A program made the position numbers and the translations under genes. The notes under the pieces are model-generated. The model saw only the letters and a program-made list of their open reading frames with translations. It had not been told where the DNA came from and made no database searches. 64,000 bases of DNA from Limisalsivibrio acetivorans (GTDB taxonomy: Bacteria; Chrysiogenota; Deferribacteres; Deferribacterales; Geovibrionaceae), in NCBI RefSeq assembly GCF_000421105.1, contig NZ_ATWF01000001.1:2181407-2245406 (forward strand). The letters are read 5' to 3'. Positions 34,573-46,776 of this stretch are shown here, in pieces (position 1 is the stretch's first letter; every line of letters starts with the position of its first letter).

Positions 34573-35610
34573 GTGAAGATTCTCTACGTATGCGAAAGAG
34601 ATTTACAGGACAAAACCGGAGTTAGTAAAAAAATTGTAGATCAGGCATCCTTATGGAAAAAGTTAGGCCATGAGGTTGATTTATATTCAATCTATTCTCA
34701 CACTTGGCAGACTCTGGATTCCTTTGTGTCCACAGCCTCTGGTGAAAAATATAGATATGGAGTTTTTGGAAGGGGATTGAACCTAAAGGACGCCCTCAAA
34801 GAAGGCGACTGGGATATTGTCTATCTCCGGTATCATTTTTACGTACCATTCCTTAAACAAGCTTTAAAAAGATTTAAGGTTGTAATGGAAATTAATGCTG
34901 ACGATAGAGAAGAGTACGATTTATCCGGGAGATCTTTCGGGGTCTACAACAGAGCAACAAGAAATCTTGTATTAGATATACCTGACGGGTTTGTATTTGT
35001 TACGGAAGAACTTAGAGACAGATTTAAACATGAAGCAAGAAGTCTTGTACTTGGGAACGGTATAAGTGTCCCCGACCCATTGAATATTCAAAATGAAGGA
35101 CAAAGACCAAAAGCAGCATTTATTGGAACGCTGAAACAGCCATGGCAGGGCACCGATATTTTGCTTAAGATTGCACAGCAGATTCCCGAGTGTGATTTCC
35201 ATATAATCGGTGGTGAAGGTGATAGTAAGGCAAACATATTTTATCACGGGTTTATGAGTGAACCCGAGGACCTTTTGTCCGGTTGTGATGTTGGCTTCGG
35301 GACATTGGCATGGATAAGGAAGGGGCTGAAGGATGCGTGTACTCTTAAGGTAAGGGAGTACCTTTCGCTTGGGCTTCCTGTTGTATATGCATATAATGAA
35401 GTGGATCTTTCCGGCGAAGAACCCTTTGCATTAAAACTCGGCCACTACGAGGAGGATATCCTTTCCTCTATAGAAGAGATAAAAGCCTTTTTACACAAAG
35501 CGCATATGAACAATGAGTTGCGCAGGCAGGCCCATGAGTTTGCCAAAAATAATTTGGATGTATCCGTAAAGGAGAAGAAACGTCTTGAATTTATGGAGAG
35601 TCTTTTGTGA
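34573..35610 (+). CDS. Glycosyltransferase (GT-B fold)
   Basis: This 345-residue protein starts at a GTG (34573) with AGGGAG a few bases upstream. The N-terminal half runs KILYVCERDLQDKTGVSKKIVDQASLWKKLGHEVDLYS. The C-terminal half has KAAFIGTLKQPWQGTDILLKIAQQIPECDFHIIGGEG and LKVREYLSLGLPVVYAY, the nucleotide-sugar binding region of family 4/1 enzymes. Donor and linkage cannot be predicted. The gene is AT-rich and overlaps the next glycosyltransferase by 4 bp (GTGA). Confidence 0.8.
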   Translation: MKILYVCERDLQDKTGVSKKIVDQASLWKKLGHEVDLYSIYSHTWQTLDSFVSTASGEKYRYGVFGRGLNLKDALKEGDWDIVYLRYHFYVPFLKQALKRFKVVMEINADDREEYDLSGRSFGVYNRATRNLVLDIPDGFVFVTEELRDRFKHEARSLVLGNGISVPDPLNIQNEGQRPKAAFIGTLKQPWQGTDILLKIAQQIPECDFHIIGGEGDSKANIFYHGFMSEPEDLLSGCDVGFGTLAWIRKGLKDACTLKVREYLSLGLPVVYAYNEVDLSGEEPFALKLGHYEEDILSSIEEIKAFLHKAHMNNELRRQAHEFAKNNLDVSVKEKKRLEFMESLL

Positions 35611-36640
35611 AAATTCTGTTTGTTGGTGATGCTTCTTCTATCCATATAAAAAAATGGGTGGACTACTTTGACAAAAAGTATGAAACCATTATCTGCACAT
35701 TCAGCAGAGAGAACAAAACCGATTGCGAATATGTTTATTATCTTGGTGACAGGGAAGTGAGCGTGAAAGGAGGAAACTACCATTACCTCAAAGGAATACC
35801 TGAGCTCAGGCGTATTATCATTAGAGAAAGGCCGGATGTCCTTAATGTTCATTTTTCTTACAGTATGGGGCTGGTGACATCACTTGCCAATATTGGAACA
35901 GGTATCCCTATGACTGTCGTCTGCCATGGGAGCGATATCCTTGCACCGCCTTTACCGGGGATAATGAAACATGTTAACCGGTTTGTCCTTAAGAGAGCCG
36001 AGTATGTGTTTGCTGTTTCCAGACAGATATCCGTTGCCGTAAGGGATCTTGTGCCGAGTTTAGCAGTATTTACCGGCCAGTATGGCATTGAAACAGAAAA
36101 GCTGATGTCGGAGAAGGTCAGGGATACCGATATTATTTCAAACAGAGCTTATGTGCCTAATTCGCGCATAGATGACATACTCCATTCTTTGGGTAAAGAC
36201 CAGTTTGGTGGGAAAAAGATATTCGTAGCACTGCCACATATATCGGATGAACGTTTCGATATAATTCAGAATGAAAACCCGGGTATAGATTTCGTGAAAT
36301 ATATCAATCATGGAAACCTGCTTGAAAAGCTCGGTCGAACTAAGGTCTACGTGAGCGCAACTATGTCGGACGGTACATCCCTGTCCCTTCTTGAAGCGAT
36401 AGGATCGGGGTGCTTCCCTGTGGTTAGTGATATACCCTCAAACCGAGAGTGGATCAAGCACGGTGTGAACGGTTACCTATTCAACAACTATGATGATTTC
36501 GAAAAGTATATTGGCTTGGCATTGAATGATGAAGCATTTCGGGAGAGTGCCGCAGAATACAATAGAAAGCTTATCCTTGAGCGTGGAGATTATAAAACGC
36601 AGATGAAAAAAGTGGAGGATATTCTTCTTTCCCTCTCCTC

Positions 36641-36644
<4 letters not shown>
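35607..36644 (+). CDS. Family 4-like glycosyltransferase
   Basis: The 345-residue GT-B protein begins KILFVGDASSIHIKKWVDYF, with DVLNVHFSYSMGLVTSLANIGTGIPMTVVCHGSDILAPP in the N-terminal domain. VYVSATMSDGTSLSLLEAIGSGCFPVVSDIPSNREWI at the C-terminus is the E-x7-E donor-sugar motif region of GT4 enzymes. The start is a GTG overlapping the upstream stop. It ends in a 4-bp convergent overlap with the sugar-phosphate transferase gene on the other strand. It should extend the same lipid-linked glycan as the preceding gene's product. Confidence 0.85.
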
Positions 36645-38959
<2,315 letters not shown>

Positions 38960-38963
<4 letters not shown>

Positions 38964-40816
38964 GAACCCTCCTTTGGGGAACCTTTGTAGAACGGGACAA
39001 ACTCCCTCAGTGTATTCTTTAAGACCCCCGGTGTTCCGGCGGACTCCTTTATCCTATTAAGCATGAGTTCCATCTCCTCTGCGGTTTTCGGTTTATCCTT
39101 TTTGGCTGTCCAGATCTTATGGTGTCCGGTTTTGGATGTACCTTCCTCTGCGGTGAGGAGCTCTTCAAAAAGCTTCTCTCCCGGCCGTAGCCCGGTGAAC
39201 TGTATATCTATATCGGTGTATGGTGTCAGGTTGTTGAGGCGGATAAGGTCCTCCGCAAGCTTCACTATGCTGACCGGTTCCCCCATCTCAAGGACAAAGA
39301 CCTCCCCGCCGTTCCCCATCTCAGCCGCCTGAAACACAAGAAGCACCGCTTCGTTGATGGTCATAAAGTATCGCTTCATATCCTTATGGGTTACGGTTAC
39401 CGGTCCCCCTCTTTTTATCTGCTCAAGGAAGATGGGCACTGCGCTTCCACGACTCCCCAGTACGTTTCCGAAGCGTACACTCATGAAGGAAGTGCCGGAA
39501 TCCGTACTGAGACTGGAGCAGATCTCCTCCGCCATGCGCTTGGTTGCGCCCATGATGCTTGTGGGGTTAACCGCCTTATCCGTTGATATATTAATAAACT
39601 TTTCAACACCAAACTCCGAGGCGAGACCTGCCATTGTGCGGGTTCCGAATATGTTTGTTTTAACAGCCTCTTCGGGAAACTCCTCCATAAGGGGGACATG
39701 CTTGTAGGCTGCCGCATGGAACACGATATCTATGGGGTATGTACTGAAGAGCTTTCTTAACTTTTCGGTGTCCTTTACATCGCATACGAAGGGCACAAAA
39801 TCCACGGAAGAGCCGGACAGTTTGTCGGATATGTCGTAGCCGAGATAGAAAAGCTCAGTTTCGTCTATATCCAGTGCAATAACCCTGCCGGGGTAAAAGC
39901 TCAGCAGCTGCCGGACTATCTCAGAGCCTATGGAGCCTCCGGCGCCGGACACCAGTACACTCTTGCCTTCGATGAAACGCCCGATGCTGTCTTTGTCCAC
40001 GTTTACCGTCTGGCGTGAGAGGATATCTTCGATGTTGATATCGTGGAGCTGTTTGGTAAGGTTTGTGTTCTCATCAATATTCGCCATATTCTGTACGATC
40101 TTGATCTCCCGCACACCAACGTAGTGGAGTTGGTCGTAGAGCTTTCGTATCATGTTATGGGATGCGCCGGATATGGCGATTATAGCAGTGCTCACTGAGT
40201 TTGTTCTGCAGTAGTCCGATACCTGCTCAAGGTTACCTTCAACGGGTATGTTGTGTATCTTTGTTTTGTATTTCTTCCTGTCATCATCGAAGAAGGCTAC
40301 GGGGTGTGTATCACTGCTGGAGTAGCGCATAAGCTCGGATGCTATCCTTTCTCCAGCCTCTCCGGCACCTATGATAACTGCCTTTTTACCCCCTTTGCGG
40401 AACTTGAGCACTTCGTAGTAGAAGCGTTTGGAGACCCTGAGCGTTGTTATAAGGAAGAATGTGAGGAAGAAGTCGATGGCTATAACGCCTAGCGGTGCAT
40501 AAAGCCCAGAGTTATAGCGGTAGAAGAGGAGGTTGAGAAAGAGCAGAGCCGATGTGGAGGCTACACTCGCAAACAGGATGCCGGAGGCCTCCTTAAAGCC
40601 TACGAATCGCCAGCTTATATTATAACCGAGAAATATGTGGAGCATGACGATCTTTACTGCAAGGCTTATAAAGAGCCAGACAGGGAACATGTTCCGGTAT
40701 TCAGGCAGAAGGTGTGCGTTGAAGCGCAGAAAGAAGGCAAGATACAAAGATACGGCTATGAGAATGGAGTCTGAGAGCAGGAAAAATGCGTATCTTCTGA
40801 GATTGCTGAAATTCAT
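38960..40816 (-). CDS. Membrane-bound nucleotide-sugar 4,6-dehydratase, WbpM/PglF/CapD type
   Basis: The 618 residues have four N-terminal membrane helices, a first Rossmann domain (AVIIGAGEAGERIASELM), and a C-terminal short-chain dehydrogenase domain (VLVSGAGGSIGSEIVRQLLSFYPGRVIALDIDETELF). Later blocks are HAAAYKHVPLMEEFPEEAVKTNIFGT and STDKAVNPTSIMGATKRMAEE, with the SMK-type triad typical of large dehydratases. It would convert UDP-GlcNAc to the 4-keto-6-deoxy form. I use the ATG at 40816, which has AGGA 6 bp upstream and a promoter before it; upstream in-frame codons to 40915 would overrun that promoter. First gene of the operon. Confidence 0.92.
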
Positions 40817-40865
40817 CGGCTGTCCTGTGCAGCGGCGGGTTATGCCGGTATTATTAAAGTTGTCA

Positions 40866-40894
40866 ATTGTATATAAATTGGCTCTGCAATTCAA
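40866..40894 (-). promoter_or_regulatory. Likely sigma-70 promoter of the amino-sugar operon
   Basis: On the minus strand, TTGAAT (40889-40894) and TACAAT (40866-40871) are separated by 17 bp. Transcription would start about 43 nt before the dehydratase ATG at 40816. Confidence 0.45.
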
Positions 40895-40962
40895 TAGTAC
40901 ATTATATCCGGCCATAAGTCCTGGGTTTGCTTATTTTTATATCAATATGGATTCCAAGATGT

Positions 40963-40991
40963 TTGATTTGTTAGATTCTGAGTGATAGAAT
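40963..40991 (+). promoter_or_regulatory. Likely sigma-70 promoter of the chemotaxis operon
   Basis: TTGATT (40963-40968) and TAGAAT (40986-40991) are 17 bp apart. Initiation near 40998 rules out the upstream GTG at 40982 as the start of the first gene and fits an ATG at 41009 or 41024. Confidence 0.5.
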
Positions 40992-41023
40992 ATAGTTTAC
41001 AGAGGTATATGGAGATTCGCCTT

Positions 41024-42448
41024 ATGCGGGATATTAATATATTGATTGTGGAGGACAATCTGGAAAGCAGGATCCTCCTTAAGAGAGTTTGCGGGAAGTT
41101 TTCAGCAGTATCCGTTTACGAAGCGGAGAACGGCCTGAGTGGCGTCCGGATTGCGGAGGAAACCCGCCCGGACATTGTGCTCATGGATTACATGATGCCT
41201 GAGATGGACGGACTGCAGGCTACAAAGAGGATATGTTCCCTCTACACCGATGCCGCAGTGATAGTTATCACAGCGGACACCACAGAGGAGACGGAGGCTA
41301 GGCTTCTTGATGCTGGTGCAATTACATATCTTAACAAGCCTGTCCGTGTTGCTAAGGTCAGCAATATTATCAAGAATTTCATCGAGCTTATACGAAACAG
41401 AGAGGAGGGTGACCTCCCCAAAGAGAGCGAGTTTGAAAGCCTTAAGAAAAGGCTTTTCCGGATAAAGAGCCACGAGGGGCTTGTGAGCTTCACAACCTTT
41501 CTGAGCAAGGTCTTTCATGAGTCAGGGCTTAAGAAAGGGCGCTCCTTTCTTTCGGTCTTCAATCTGCTGTATGACTATTTCGACCGCATTATAAGCGCAG
41601 ATATGTCCGTTGAGGCGGCTGTGCTCTATGATGAGCGCAACCTTGTTGTTATCCTTCCAGACGTAGCCGAGTCTTTCTCCAAGCTTACCTCCAGCGCCTT
41701 TTACTCACTTGTTAAGGATAACGTTGAGCGTGTCGGGGATGATGTCCGTATAACTGTCACTCGGGAGCATGAGGAGAGTCTGCCCCCCGTGGAGCCTGTA
41801 GCTCCGTCAGAGGAAAAGGTAGACAAAACCGAAGAGCATGTCCAAGAGGAAGAGCCCGTTCAGGAGGAGCCCCCTGTATATGAAGAGCCTAAGCCGGATG
41901 CCGAGTTTGTATCGAATAAATCAGCCTTTGACGATACACTAGAAGAGAGCCGTGCTAAACTGCTTAGGAGAACACACACAACGGCCAAGAGTGCCGCAGA
42001 ATACGTTGCTTCTCTGCCTGAAGAAGTGCTTCTTGATATTGAGGTTCTGGAGGAGCAGAGTGATGCTCTCTACACTGCGATATACAACTTTGAAGGCAGC
42101 TCAAGCCGTGAAGAGCTGGGAAATATTATTAATGTATTGCTCAGTTATTCAAAAGTCATAAATTATTTAAAGGAGTTTGCAGGTATTGGTCTTTCTCTCG
42201 CGGATCTTGCTTCGTTTCTGGACAGTCTCAACCCCGATGAGCTCTCCGCTGATGATAAGTCCAAGCTGGTTCTCCTCCTTTTCGAACTTGAATCTGACAT
42301 TGCTGCATGGCGCACAAATATATTTATAGACAGAGAGGCCAGGGATATACACTACCTGGACAGCTCTCTTTACAGCACATCCCTCCAGCTGCAAATGGTT
42401 TTCGGCGGCGGAAGCGGAGGGGACGAGGACGATATCGAGTTCTTTTAA
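41024..42448 (+). CDS. Response regulator with receiver, long acidic linker and C-terminal helical domain
   Basis: Residues 4-120 form a CheY-like receiver (INILIVEDN; phosphorylatable Asp55 in VLMDYMMPEMDG; the Lys of YLNKPV). A middle region of about 120 residues shows no known output domain. An acidic, Pro/Glu-rich linker (about 245-300) follows, then a helical domain and the tail GGDEDDIEFF. No DNA-binding or enzymatic domain is seen, so it probably works by protein contacts in the chemotaxis system. GGAG lies 9 bp before the ATG at 41024; an in-frame ATG at 41009 is possible. It heads the che operon. Confidence 0.8.
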   Translation: MRDINILIVEDNLESRILLKRVCGKFSAVSVYEAENGLSGVRIAEETRPDIVLMDYMMPEMDGLQATKRICSLYTDAAVIVITADTTEETEARLLDAGAITYLNKPVRVAKVSNIIKNFIELIRNREEGDLPKESEFESLKKRLFRIKSHEGLVSFTTFLSKVFHESGLKKGRSFLSVFNLLYDYFDRIISADMSVEAAVLYDERNLVVILPDVAESFSKLTSSAFYSLVKDNVERVGDDVRITVTREHEESLPPVEPVAPSEEKVDKTEEHVQEEEPVQEEPPVYEEPKPDAEFVSNKSAFDDTLEESRAKLLRRTHTTAKSAAEYVASLPEEVLLDIEVLEEQSDALYTAIYNFEGSSSREELGNIINVLLSYSKVINYLKEFAGIGLSLADLASFLDSLNPDELSADDKSKLVLLLFELESDIAAWRTNIFIDREARDIHYLDSSLYSTSLQLQMVFGGGSGGDEDDIEFF

Positions 42449-42491
42449 AGAATAGATTAAAGATTTATTATACACTCAAGGAGTTTACCTG

Positions 42492-42875
42492 ATGAAGAAA
42501 GTTGTATTTGTGGATGACAGCAGGTCTATTATTGCAGTGCTGGAGCTTACTGTGAAGGATCTTGTCAGCAAGGGTCAGCTTCAGGCCAAGTCTTTCCTGA
42601 ACCCTGCTGAATTCCTTCAGAAGGCCCAGAACGGCGAGGTTGATTTCGATCTTTTGTTTGTGGATATAAACATGCCGCAGATGACGGGTTTGGAGCTTAT
42701 TTCAAGGCTTAAGCAGGACTCAAGGTTCCGCCAGAAGCCTATCCTGGTGCTCACCACAGAAACCTCAGCAGATATGAAGTCAAAGGGGAAGGCGCTTGGC
42801 GTTACAGGCTGGATAACAAAGCCCTTTCAGGACCAGATTATACTCAAGGCAATAAAGAAAATACTGGGGGTTTAA
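42492..42875 (+). CDS. cheY: CheY-like single-domain response regulator
   Basis: This 127-residue receiver has the acidic pair in VVFVDDS (Asp8-Asp9), the phosphorylation site Asp58 in LFVDINMPQMTG, the Thr of LVLTTE and the Lys of GWITKPF, so all catalytic residues are present. It is the likely output of CheA phosphorylation to the flagellar or pilus motor. It lies 43 bp after the long regulator and 1 bp before cheW. Other receivers in the window belong to the long regulator and CheB. Confidence 0.92.
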   Translation: MKKVVFVDDSRSIIAVLELTVKDLVSKGQLQAKSFLNPAEFLQKAQNGEVDFDLLFVDINMPQMTGLELISRLKQDSRFRQKPILVLTTETSADMKSKGKALGVTGWITKPFQDQIILKAIKKILGV

Positions 42876-42876
42876 G

Positions 42877-43392
42877 ATGAGCAGCGAGGAGATCCGTACA
42901 GCTACCAAGATGGAAAAGATGGAGCGTTACCTTACATTTGAGCTCGGCGGTGAGCATTACGGAGTAAACGTTCATTGCGTAAAAGAGATAATCGCAATGA
43001 TGAAGATAACCTCCGTTCCGAACGTACCCGAATATATCAAGGGCGTTATAAACCTCCGGGGCCAGATAATCCCCGTTGTGGACATGCGGCTTAAGTTCAA
43101 TCTCCCCAAGATGGAGTATACGGCACAGACCATAATAATCATCGTTCTCATCGGCTCCGGCGAGGATGATTCGGAGAAGACCCAAGTCGGTTTCATTGTG
43201 GATGCCACCAACGAGGTTCTCCCCGTCACCCATGACAAGCTTTCAGCACCCCCCAAGTTCGGCACATCCGTGGACACAGATTTCATCGACAGCGTATACC
43301 AGAATGAGGACCGGGTTGTCATGATGATAGATCTTCAGAAGATCTTCAGCGAAGAGGAGCTTCTCTCCATGGAAACTAATGCAAGCAGGTGA
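42877..43392 (+). CDS. cheW: Chemotaxis coupling protein CheW
   Basis: This 171-residue single CheW domain links chemoreceptors to CheA. YLTFELGGEHYGVNVHCVKEII, VPNVPEYIKGVINLRGQIIPVVDMRLKF and VGFIVDATNEVLPV are the conserved blocks, including the NLRG motif. A C-terminal helix of about 25 residues (DRVVMMIDLQKIFSEEELLSME) is usual. It overlaps nothing upstream, and its stop is 4 bp before the next start. Its partners CheA and a receptor are encoded in the same region. Confidence 0.94.
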   Translation: MSSEEIRTATKMEKMERYLTFELGGEHYGVNVHCVKEIIAMMKITSVPNVPEYIKGVINLRGQIIPVVDMRLKFNLPKMEYTAQTIIIIVLIGSGEDDSEKTQVGFIVDATNEVLPVTHDKLSAPPKFGTSVDTDFIDSVYQNEDRVVMMIDLQKIFSEEELLSMETNASR

Positions 43393-43396
43393 TGCC

Positions 43397-43651
43397 ATGG
43401 AAATAGTTGACGGAATACTTAAGGTAAGCCCTTCCATGGAGTTTAACGACATCAAGGAACTGGGTGCCTTTCTTATGGAACATATAGATGAGATCAAGCT
43501 TGTTGAGCTTGATAAAGAGCCCCTTGAAAACTCGGCTCTTCTCTCCATTCTCCTTGCGTTTAAGAAGGAATCCGGGAATGTTTCCATACCGGTGCTGGAG
43601 GGCGAACAGGTAAGGCTTGAGGGTGTCGGCAGGATGGCTGTGCGCTACTAG
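43397..43651 (+). CDS. Small STAS-like protein in the chemotaxis operon
   Basis: This 84-residue protein alternates strands and helices in the order expected of a STAS fold (GILKVSPSMEFNDIKELGAFLMEHIDEIKLVELD, then ENSALLSILLAFKKESGNVSIPVL). The Ser of ENSALLSIL sits where STAS proteins carry the phosphorylated Ser. Similarity is weak. The ATG at 43397 is preferred to one at 43379 because AGG lies 7-8 bp upstream and it avoids overlap with cheW. Position between cheW and cheA suggests a modulator of the signalling complex; function unknown. Confidence 0.6.
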   Translation: MEIVDGILKVSPSMEFNDIKELGAFLMEHIDEIKLVELDKEPLENSALLSILLAFKKESGNVSIPVLEGEQVRLEGVGRMAVRY

Positions 43652-43674
43652 GCCTTTAGCTGAGGGAGAACAAA

Positions 43675-45957
43675 ATGTCTGATGATAAGAGACAGCAGAT
43701 AATTCATATATTTATTGATGAGGCCTCCACCATCGTTGAGGAGGTTTCCCTTGCCCTTATGGAGCTCGAGAGCGACCCTTCGGACAAGGATATAATTAAC
43801 AGCATTTTTCGGGGCATCCATACCCTTAAGGGGAGTGCAAACTCCTTCGGCTTTACACGAATAGGCGGATTTGTCCACCATTTCGAAGACCTTATGGATA
43901 TCTACCGTTCCAGGGACGAGGCGATCAACGAGGAGGAGCTGGAGCTGTTGTTTTCGGCCTTCGATGTCGTCAAGGAAGTTCTGGAGATGGAGATAAACGA
44001 AACCGAAGGCTATCCCGAAAACTACGACTACTGGATGGAACGTATCAAGCAGGCAGTTGAAGGTGGCGGAGCGGCTCCCGTAGAGGGTGCGCCGGAAGTG
44101 GTTGAAGAGTCCCAAGAGGTATTGGATATAGTGGCAGAGTCTAAGTATGATACGGCACCTCTTAAGCCGCTGGATATCGCCGCAATGCCGGAGGATGCGA
44201 GATACGAAGCGGTTCAGAGATTTGAAGAGGGGGAGAACGTTTATCTTATCCGCCTCATCCTCGAGGATGACATATACTTCCGCGGCTACAACCACACTAT
44301 ACTTATCAAGCTAATCTCCGAAACCCTTGGCGTTATCATCTCCGTTTGGGATATGACAAAGGTTCCCCCCATTGAGATGTACGATCCGGAGGTTAACTAC
44401 ATAACCTGTGTGACCGTTTTAGCCAACGGGCCTGCCGATATGGAAGAGGTTGATGATGTATTCGACTTCACCGTTGAGGAGACCGAAGTTCAGATCCGCC
44501 AGTTAAGCAATGCGGATATGGATACTCTGCGAAAGAGCAGTGAAGAGCTTTTGGAGATGGAGGACCCGGAGGATAAGGGTCCTGAGATCATCGTTCCCGC
44601 CAGTGGAGAGGCTCCTGACCTTGAGATAAGGGAGGAGAGTGCAGAGACCCCTGAATCCGTTGATGAGAAGCCGCCAGAGCCCGCAAAACCGGCAGAACCG
44701 CCTAAACCAGTTGAAAAAAAGGGAGAGCCTGCAAAGGATGATGGCGGGAAGAAGCCTAAGAAGAAGCCCTCCTCGCACCACAGCTTCATAAGGGTGGAAT
44801 CCGATAAGATCGACGACCTCTTTGATGTAGTGGGCGAGCTTGTCATAAGCCAGTCCTTCCTCTACCAGAACCAGAAGATCAGGGATATCGGCGACCCGGA
44901 GATCGCAAGGAACCTTGAGGCGCTGGCCAAATCCACAAGAATGATCCAGAACAAGGTGATGTCTCTGCGGATGGTTCCCATTCGGGACACCTTCAACAAA
45001 ATGCGCATGGTTGCCAGAGACGTATCCAAAAAGACCAGCAAGGATATTGAGCTTAGTATAAAGGGTGAGGAAACGGAGATAGACAAGACGATGGTCGATG
45101 CCCTCTCCGAGCCTTTGGTTCATATGATAAGGAACTCCATAGATCACGGTGTGGAGACGGTTCAGGACCGCATAGCCGCAGGGAAGTCACCCAAAGGGCA
45201 TGTGCATCTTGAGGCGTACCACCGGGGCGGAAATATCGTCATAGAAATTGGTGATGACGGAAAAGGTATCGATAAAGAAGTAATAAGACAGAAGGCTATC
45301 GACAGGGGCGTTATCAAAGAGGATGACAACCTGACAGATAATGAGATTATAAACCTCATCTTTGATGCGGGCTTCTCCACTGCCAAGGAGATCAGTGATG
45401 TCTCAGGTAGGGGTGTCGGGCTTGACGTTGTGCGCAGTTCCATCGAAAACCTGCGCGGTAAGATCGAGGTGAGCTCCGAGAAGGATGAGGGGAGCGTGTT
45501 TAAGCTGGTTCTTCCGCTCACCCTTGCTATTATCGACGGCCTTGTTGTGCAGATAAATGACGAAACATTCATTATACCCACCCTTACGGTTATCGAGTCT
45601 TACCGTCCGAAAAAGGCCGATGTTAATCAGGTAAAGGGGCAGGGTGAATTTGTTAATTTCAGGGGAGAGATGCTCCCCATTCTGAAGCTTAAGGAGATTC
45701 TCCATATCGAAGGGGAGCCCAAGCCTGCCTATGAAGCGACTCTCATATGCCTTGAGCATGAGAGAGGTAAGTTTCTGGCACAGGTGGACGAGCTCGTGGG
45801 GCGCCAGCAGGTTGTTATCAAGAACCTCGGCTCCTTCCTTGAGAGTGCGAAGAACTTCTCCGGCGGTGCAATCCTTGGTAACGGCGAAATATCTCTGATT
45901 CTGAATGTTGAGCACATGCGTGAGCTTTTGGACAGGGATCTGAAGATTGAGCCCTGA
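43675..45957 (+). CDS. cheA: Chemotaxis histidine kinase CheA
   Basis: The 760 residues comprise a P1 phosphotransfer domain with His49 in GIHTLKGSA and a middle region of about residues 160-275 that may be P2-like. A Pro/Lys-rich linker (about 315-360) and the P3 dimerisation helices (VESDKIDDLFDVVGELVISQSF) follow. The P4 kinase core carries the N box MIRNSIDHGVE, EIGDDGKGID and GRGVGLDVVRSSIE, and a P5 CheW-like regulatory domain ends the protein. All catalytic motifs are intact. It phosphorylates CheY and CheB. The cheR start overlaps the last codons by 11 bp. Confidence 0.95.
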   Translation: MSDDKRQQIIHIFIDEASTIVEEVSLALMELESDPSDKDIINSIFRGIHTLKGSANSFGFTRIGGFVHHFEDLMDIYRSRDEAINEEELELLFSAFDVVKEVLEMEINETEGYPENYDYWMERIKQAVEGGGAAPVEGAPEVVEESQEVLDIVAESKYDTAPLKPLDIAAMPEDARYEAVQRFEEGENVYLIRLILEDDIYFRGYNHTILIKLISETLGVIISVWDMTKVPPIEMYDPEVNYITCVTVLANGPADMEEVDDVFDFTVEETEVQIRQLSNADMDTLRKSSEELLEMEDPEDKGPEIIVPASGEAPDLEIREESAETPESVDEKPPEPAKPAEPPKPVEKKGEPAKDDGGKKPKKKPSSHHSFIRVESDKIDDLFDVVGELVISQSFLYQNQKIRDIGDPEIARNLEALAKSTRMIQNKVMSLRMVPIRDTFNKMRMVARDVSKKTSKDIELSIKGEETEIDKTMVDALSEPLVHMIRNSIDHGVETVQDRIAAGKSPKGHVHLEAYHRGGNIVIEIGDDGKGIDKEVIRQKAIDRGVIKEDDNLTDNEIINLIFDAGFSTAKEISDVSGRGVGLDVVRSSIENLRGKIEVSSEKDEGSVFKLVLPLTLAIIDGLVVQINDETFIIPTLTVIESYRPKKADVNQVKGQGEFVNFRGEMLPILKLKEILHIEGEPKPAYEATLICLEHERGKFLAQVDELVGRQQVVIKNLGSFLESAKNFSGGAILGNGEISLILNVEHMRELLDRDLKIEP

Positions 45958-46765
45958 ACTCAGCCGAAGGGAGTATGAAAACTTCCGTGAACTCATCTTT
46001 GACCGGGTAGGTATAAGGCTTGGTGAGCAGAAGGGGCAGCTTGTTAAAAGCAGGCTCTCCAAGAGGCTTCGGGAGCTTAACCTGCGCACATTTTCGGAAT
46101 ACTACGATTATGTTGTGGAAGATGATACCGGCTCAGAGATCCTCACGCTCACCTCGGCGATTACAACGAACGTCACCTCTTTCTTCCGTGAAGGATCCCA
46201 GTGGGAGTTTCTTAAGGCGACCCTCCCCAGGATCATCGGAACAAAGACGAACAGGCGTTTCAGGGTGTGGTCTGCAGGTTGCTCCAGTGGTGAGGAACCC
46301 TACAGCGTGGTTATATTCCTGATGCAGAACCTCCCCAACCCCTCCGCATGGAATATAAGGGTACTCGCCACGGATATCTCCGAGAAGATCCTGAAATCGG
46401 CGATGAAGGGGGAGTATACGGGGGAAAAGCTCAAGAACGTCTCCGAGATGGGGGCTAAGAGGTTCTTCAACAAGAGAAGAGGCGAGGATATCTACCGTGT
46501 TGCGGATGAGGTTAAGGATAAGGTCCTCTTTCGTTCCTTCAACCTTGTACACGGAGATTACGGCATAGTTAATAAAACCTTTGACCTGATCTTCTGCAGG
46601 AATGTGATGATATATTTTGATGAAGAGACAAGAAGATACGTTGTGCAGAGCCTTGCCTCAAAGCTTGTTTCGGGGGGATTCTTCTTCCTGGGGCATTCGG
46701 AAAGCCTGCATAAGATGAACTGCGGGCTCAGCCCGGCGGCTTCTTCGATATACATAAAGAAATAA
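45947..46765 (+). CDS. cheR: Chemoreceptor glutamate methyltransferase CheR
   Basis: This 272-residue enzyme uses SAM to methylate receptor glutamates. The N-terminal helical part is SRREYENFRELIFDRVGIRLGEQKGQLVKSRLSKRLRELNL. The catalytic part includes ITTNVTSFFREGSQWEFL, RVWSAGCSSGEEPYSVVIFL (SAM motif), VLATDISEKILKSAMKGEYT and FDLIFCRNVMIYFDEETRR. It starts at a TTG inside the end of cheA, so translation is coupled. Counterpart CheB is encoded downstream. Confidence 0.95.
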   Translation: MSPELSRREYENFRELIFDRVGIRLGEQKGQLVKSRLSKRLRELNLRTFSEYYDYVVEDDTGSEILTLTSAITTNVTSFFREGSQWEFLKATLPRIIGTKTNRRFRVWSAGCSSGEEPYSVVIFLMQNLPNPSAWNIRVLATDISEKILKSAMKGEYTGEKLKNVSEMGAKRFFNKRRGEDIYRVADEVKDKVLFRSFNLVHGDYGIVNKTFDLIFCRNVMIYFDEETRRYVVQSLASKLVSGGFFFLGHSESLHKMNCGLSPAASSIYIKK

Positions 46766-46776
46766 CGGGGGTACCC

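Noticed and set aside
40982-41023. Upstream GTG start for the first chemotaxis gene
   Set aside because: It falls inside the predicted promoter, 4 bp before its -10 element, and lacks a ribosome site; ATG at 41024 or 41009 fits better.
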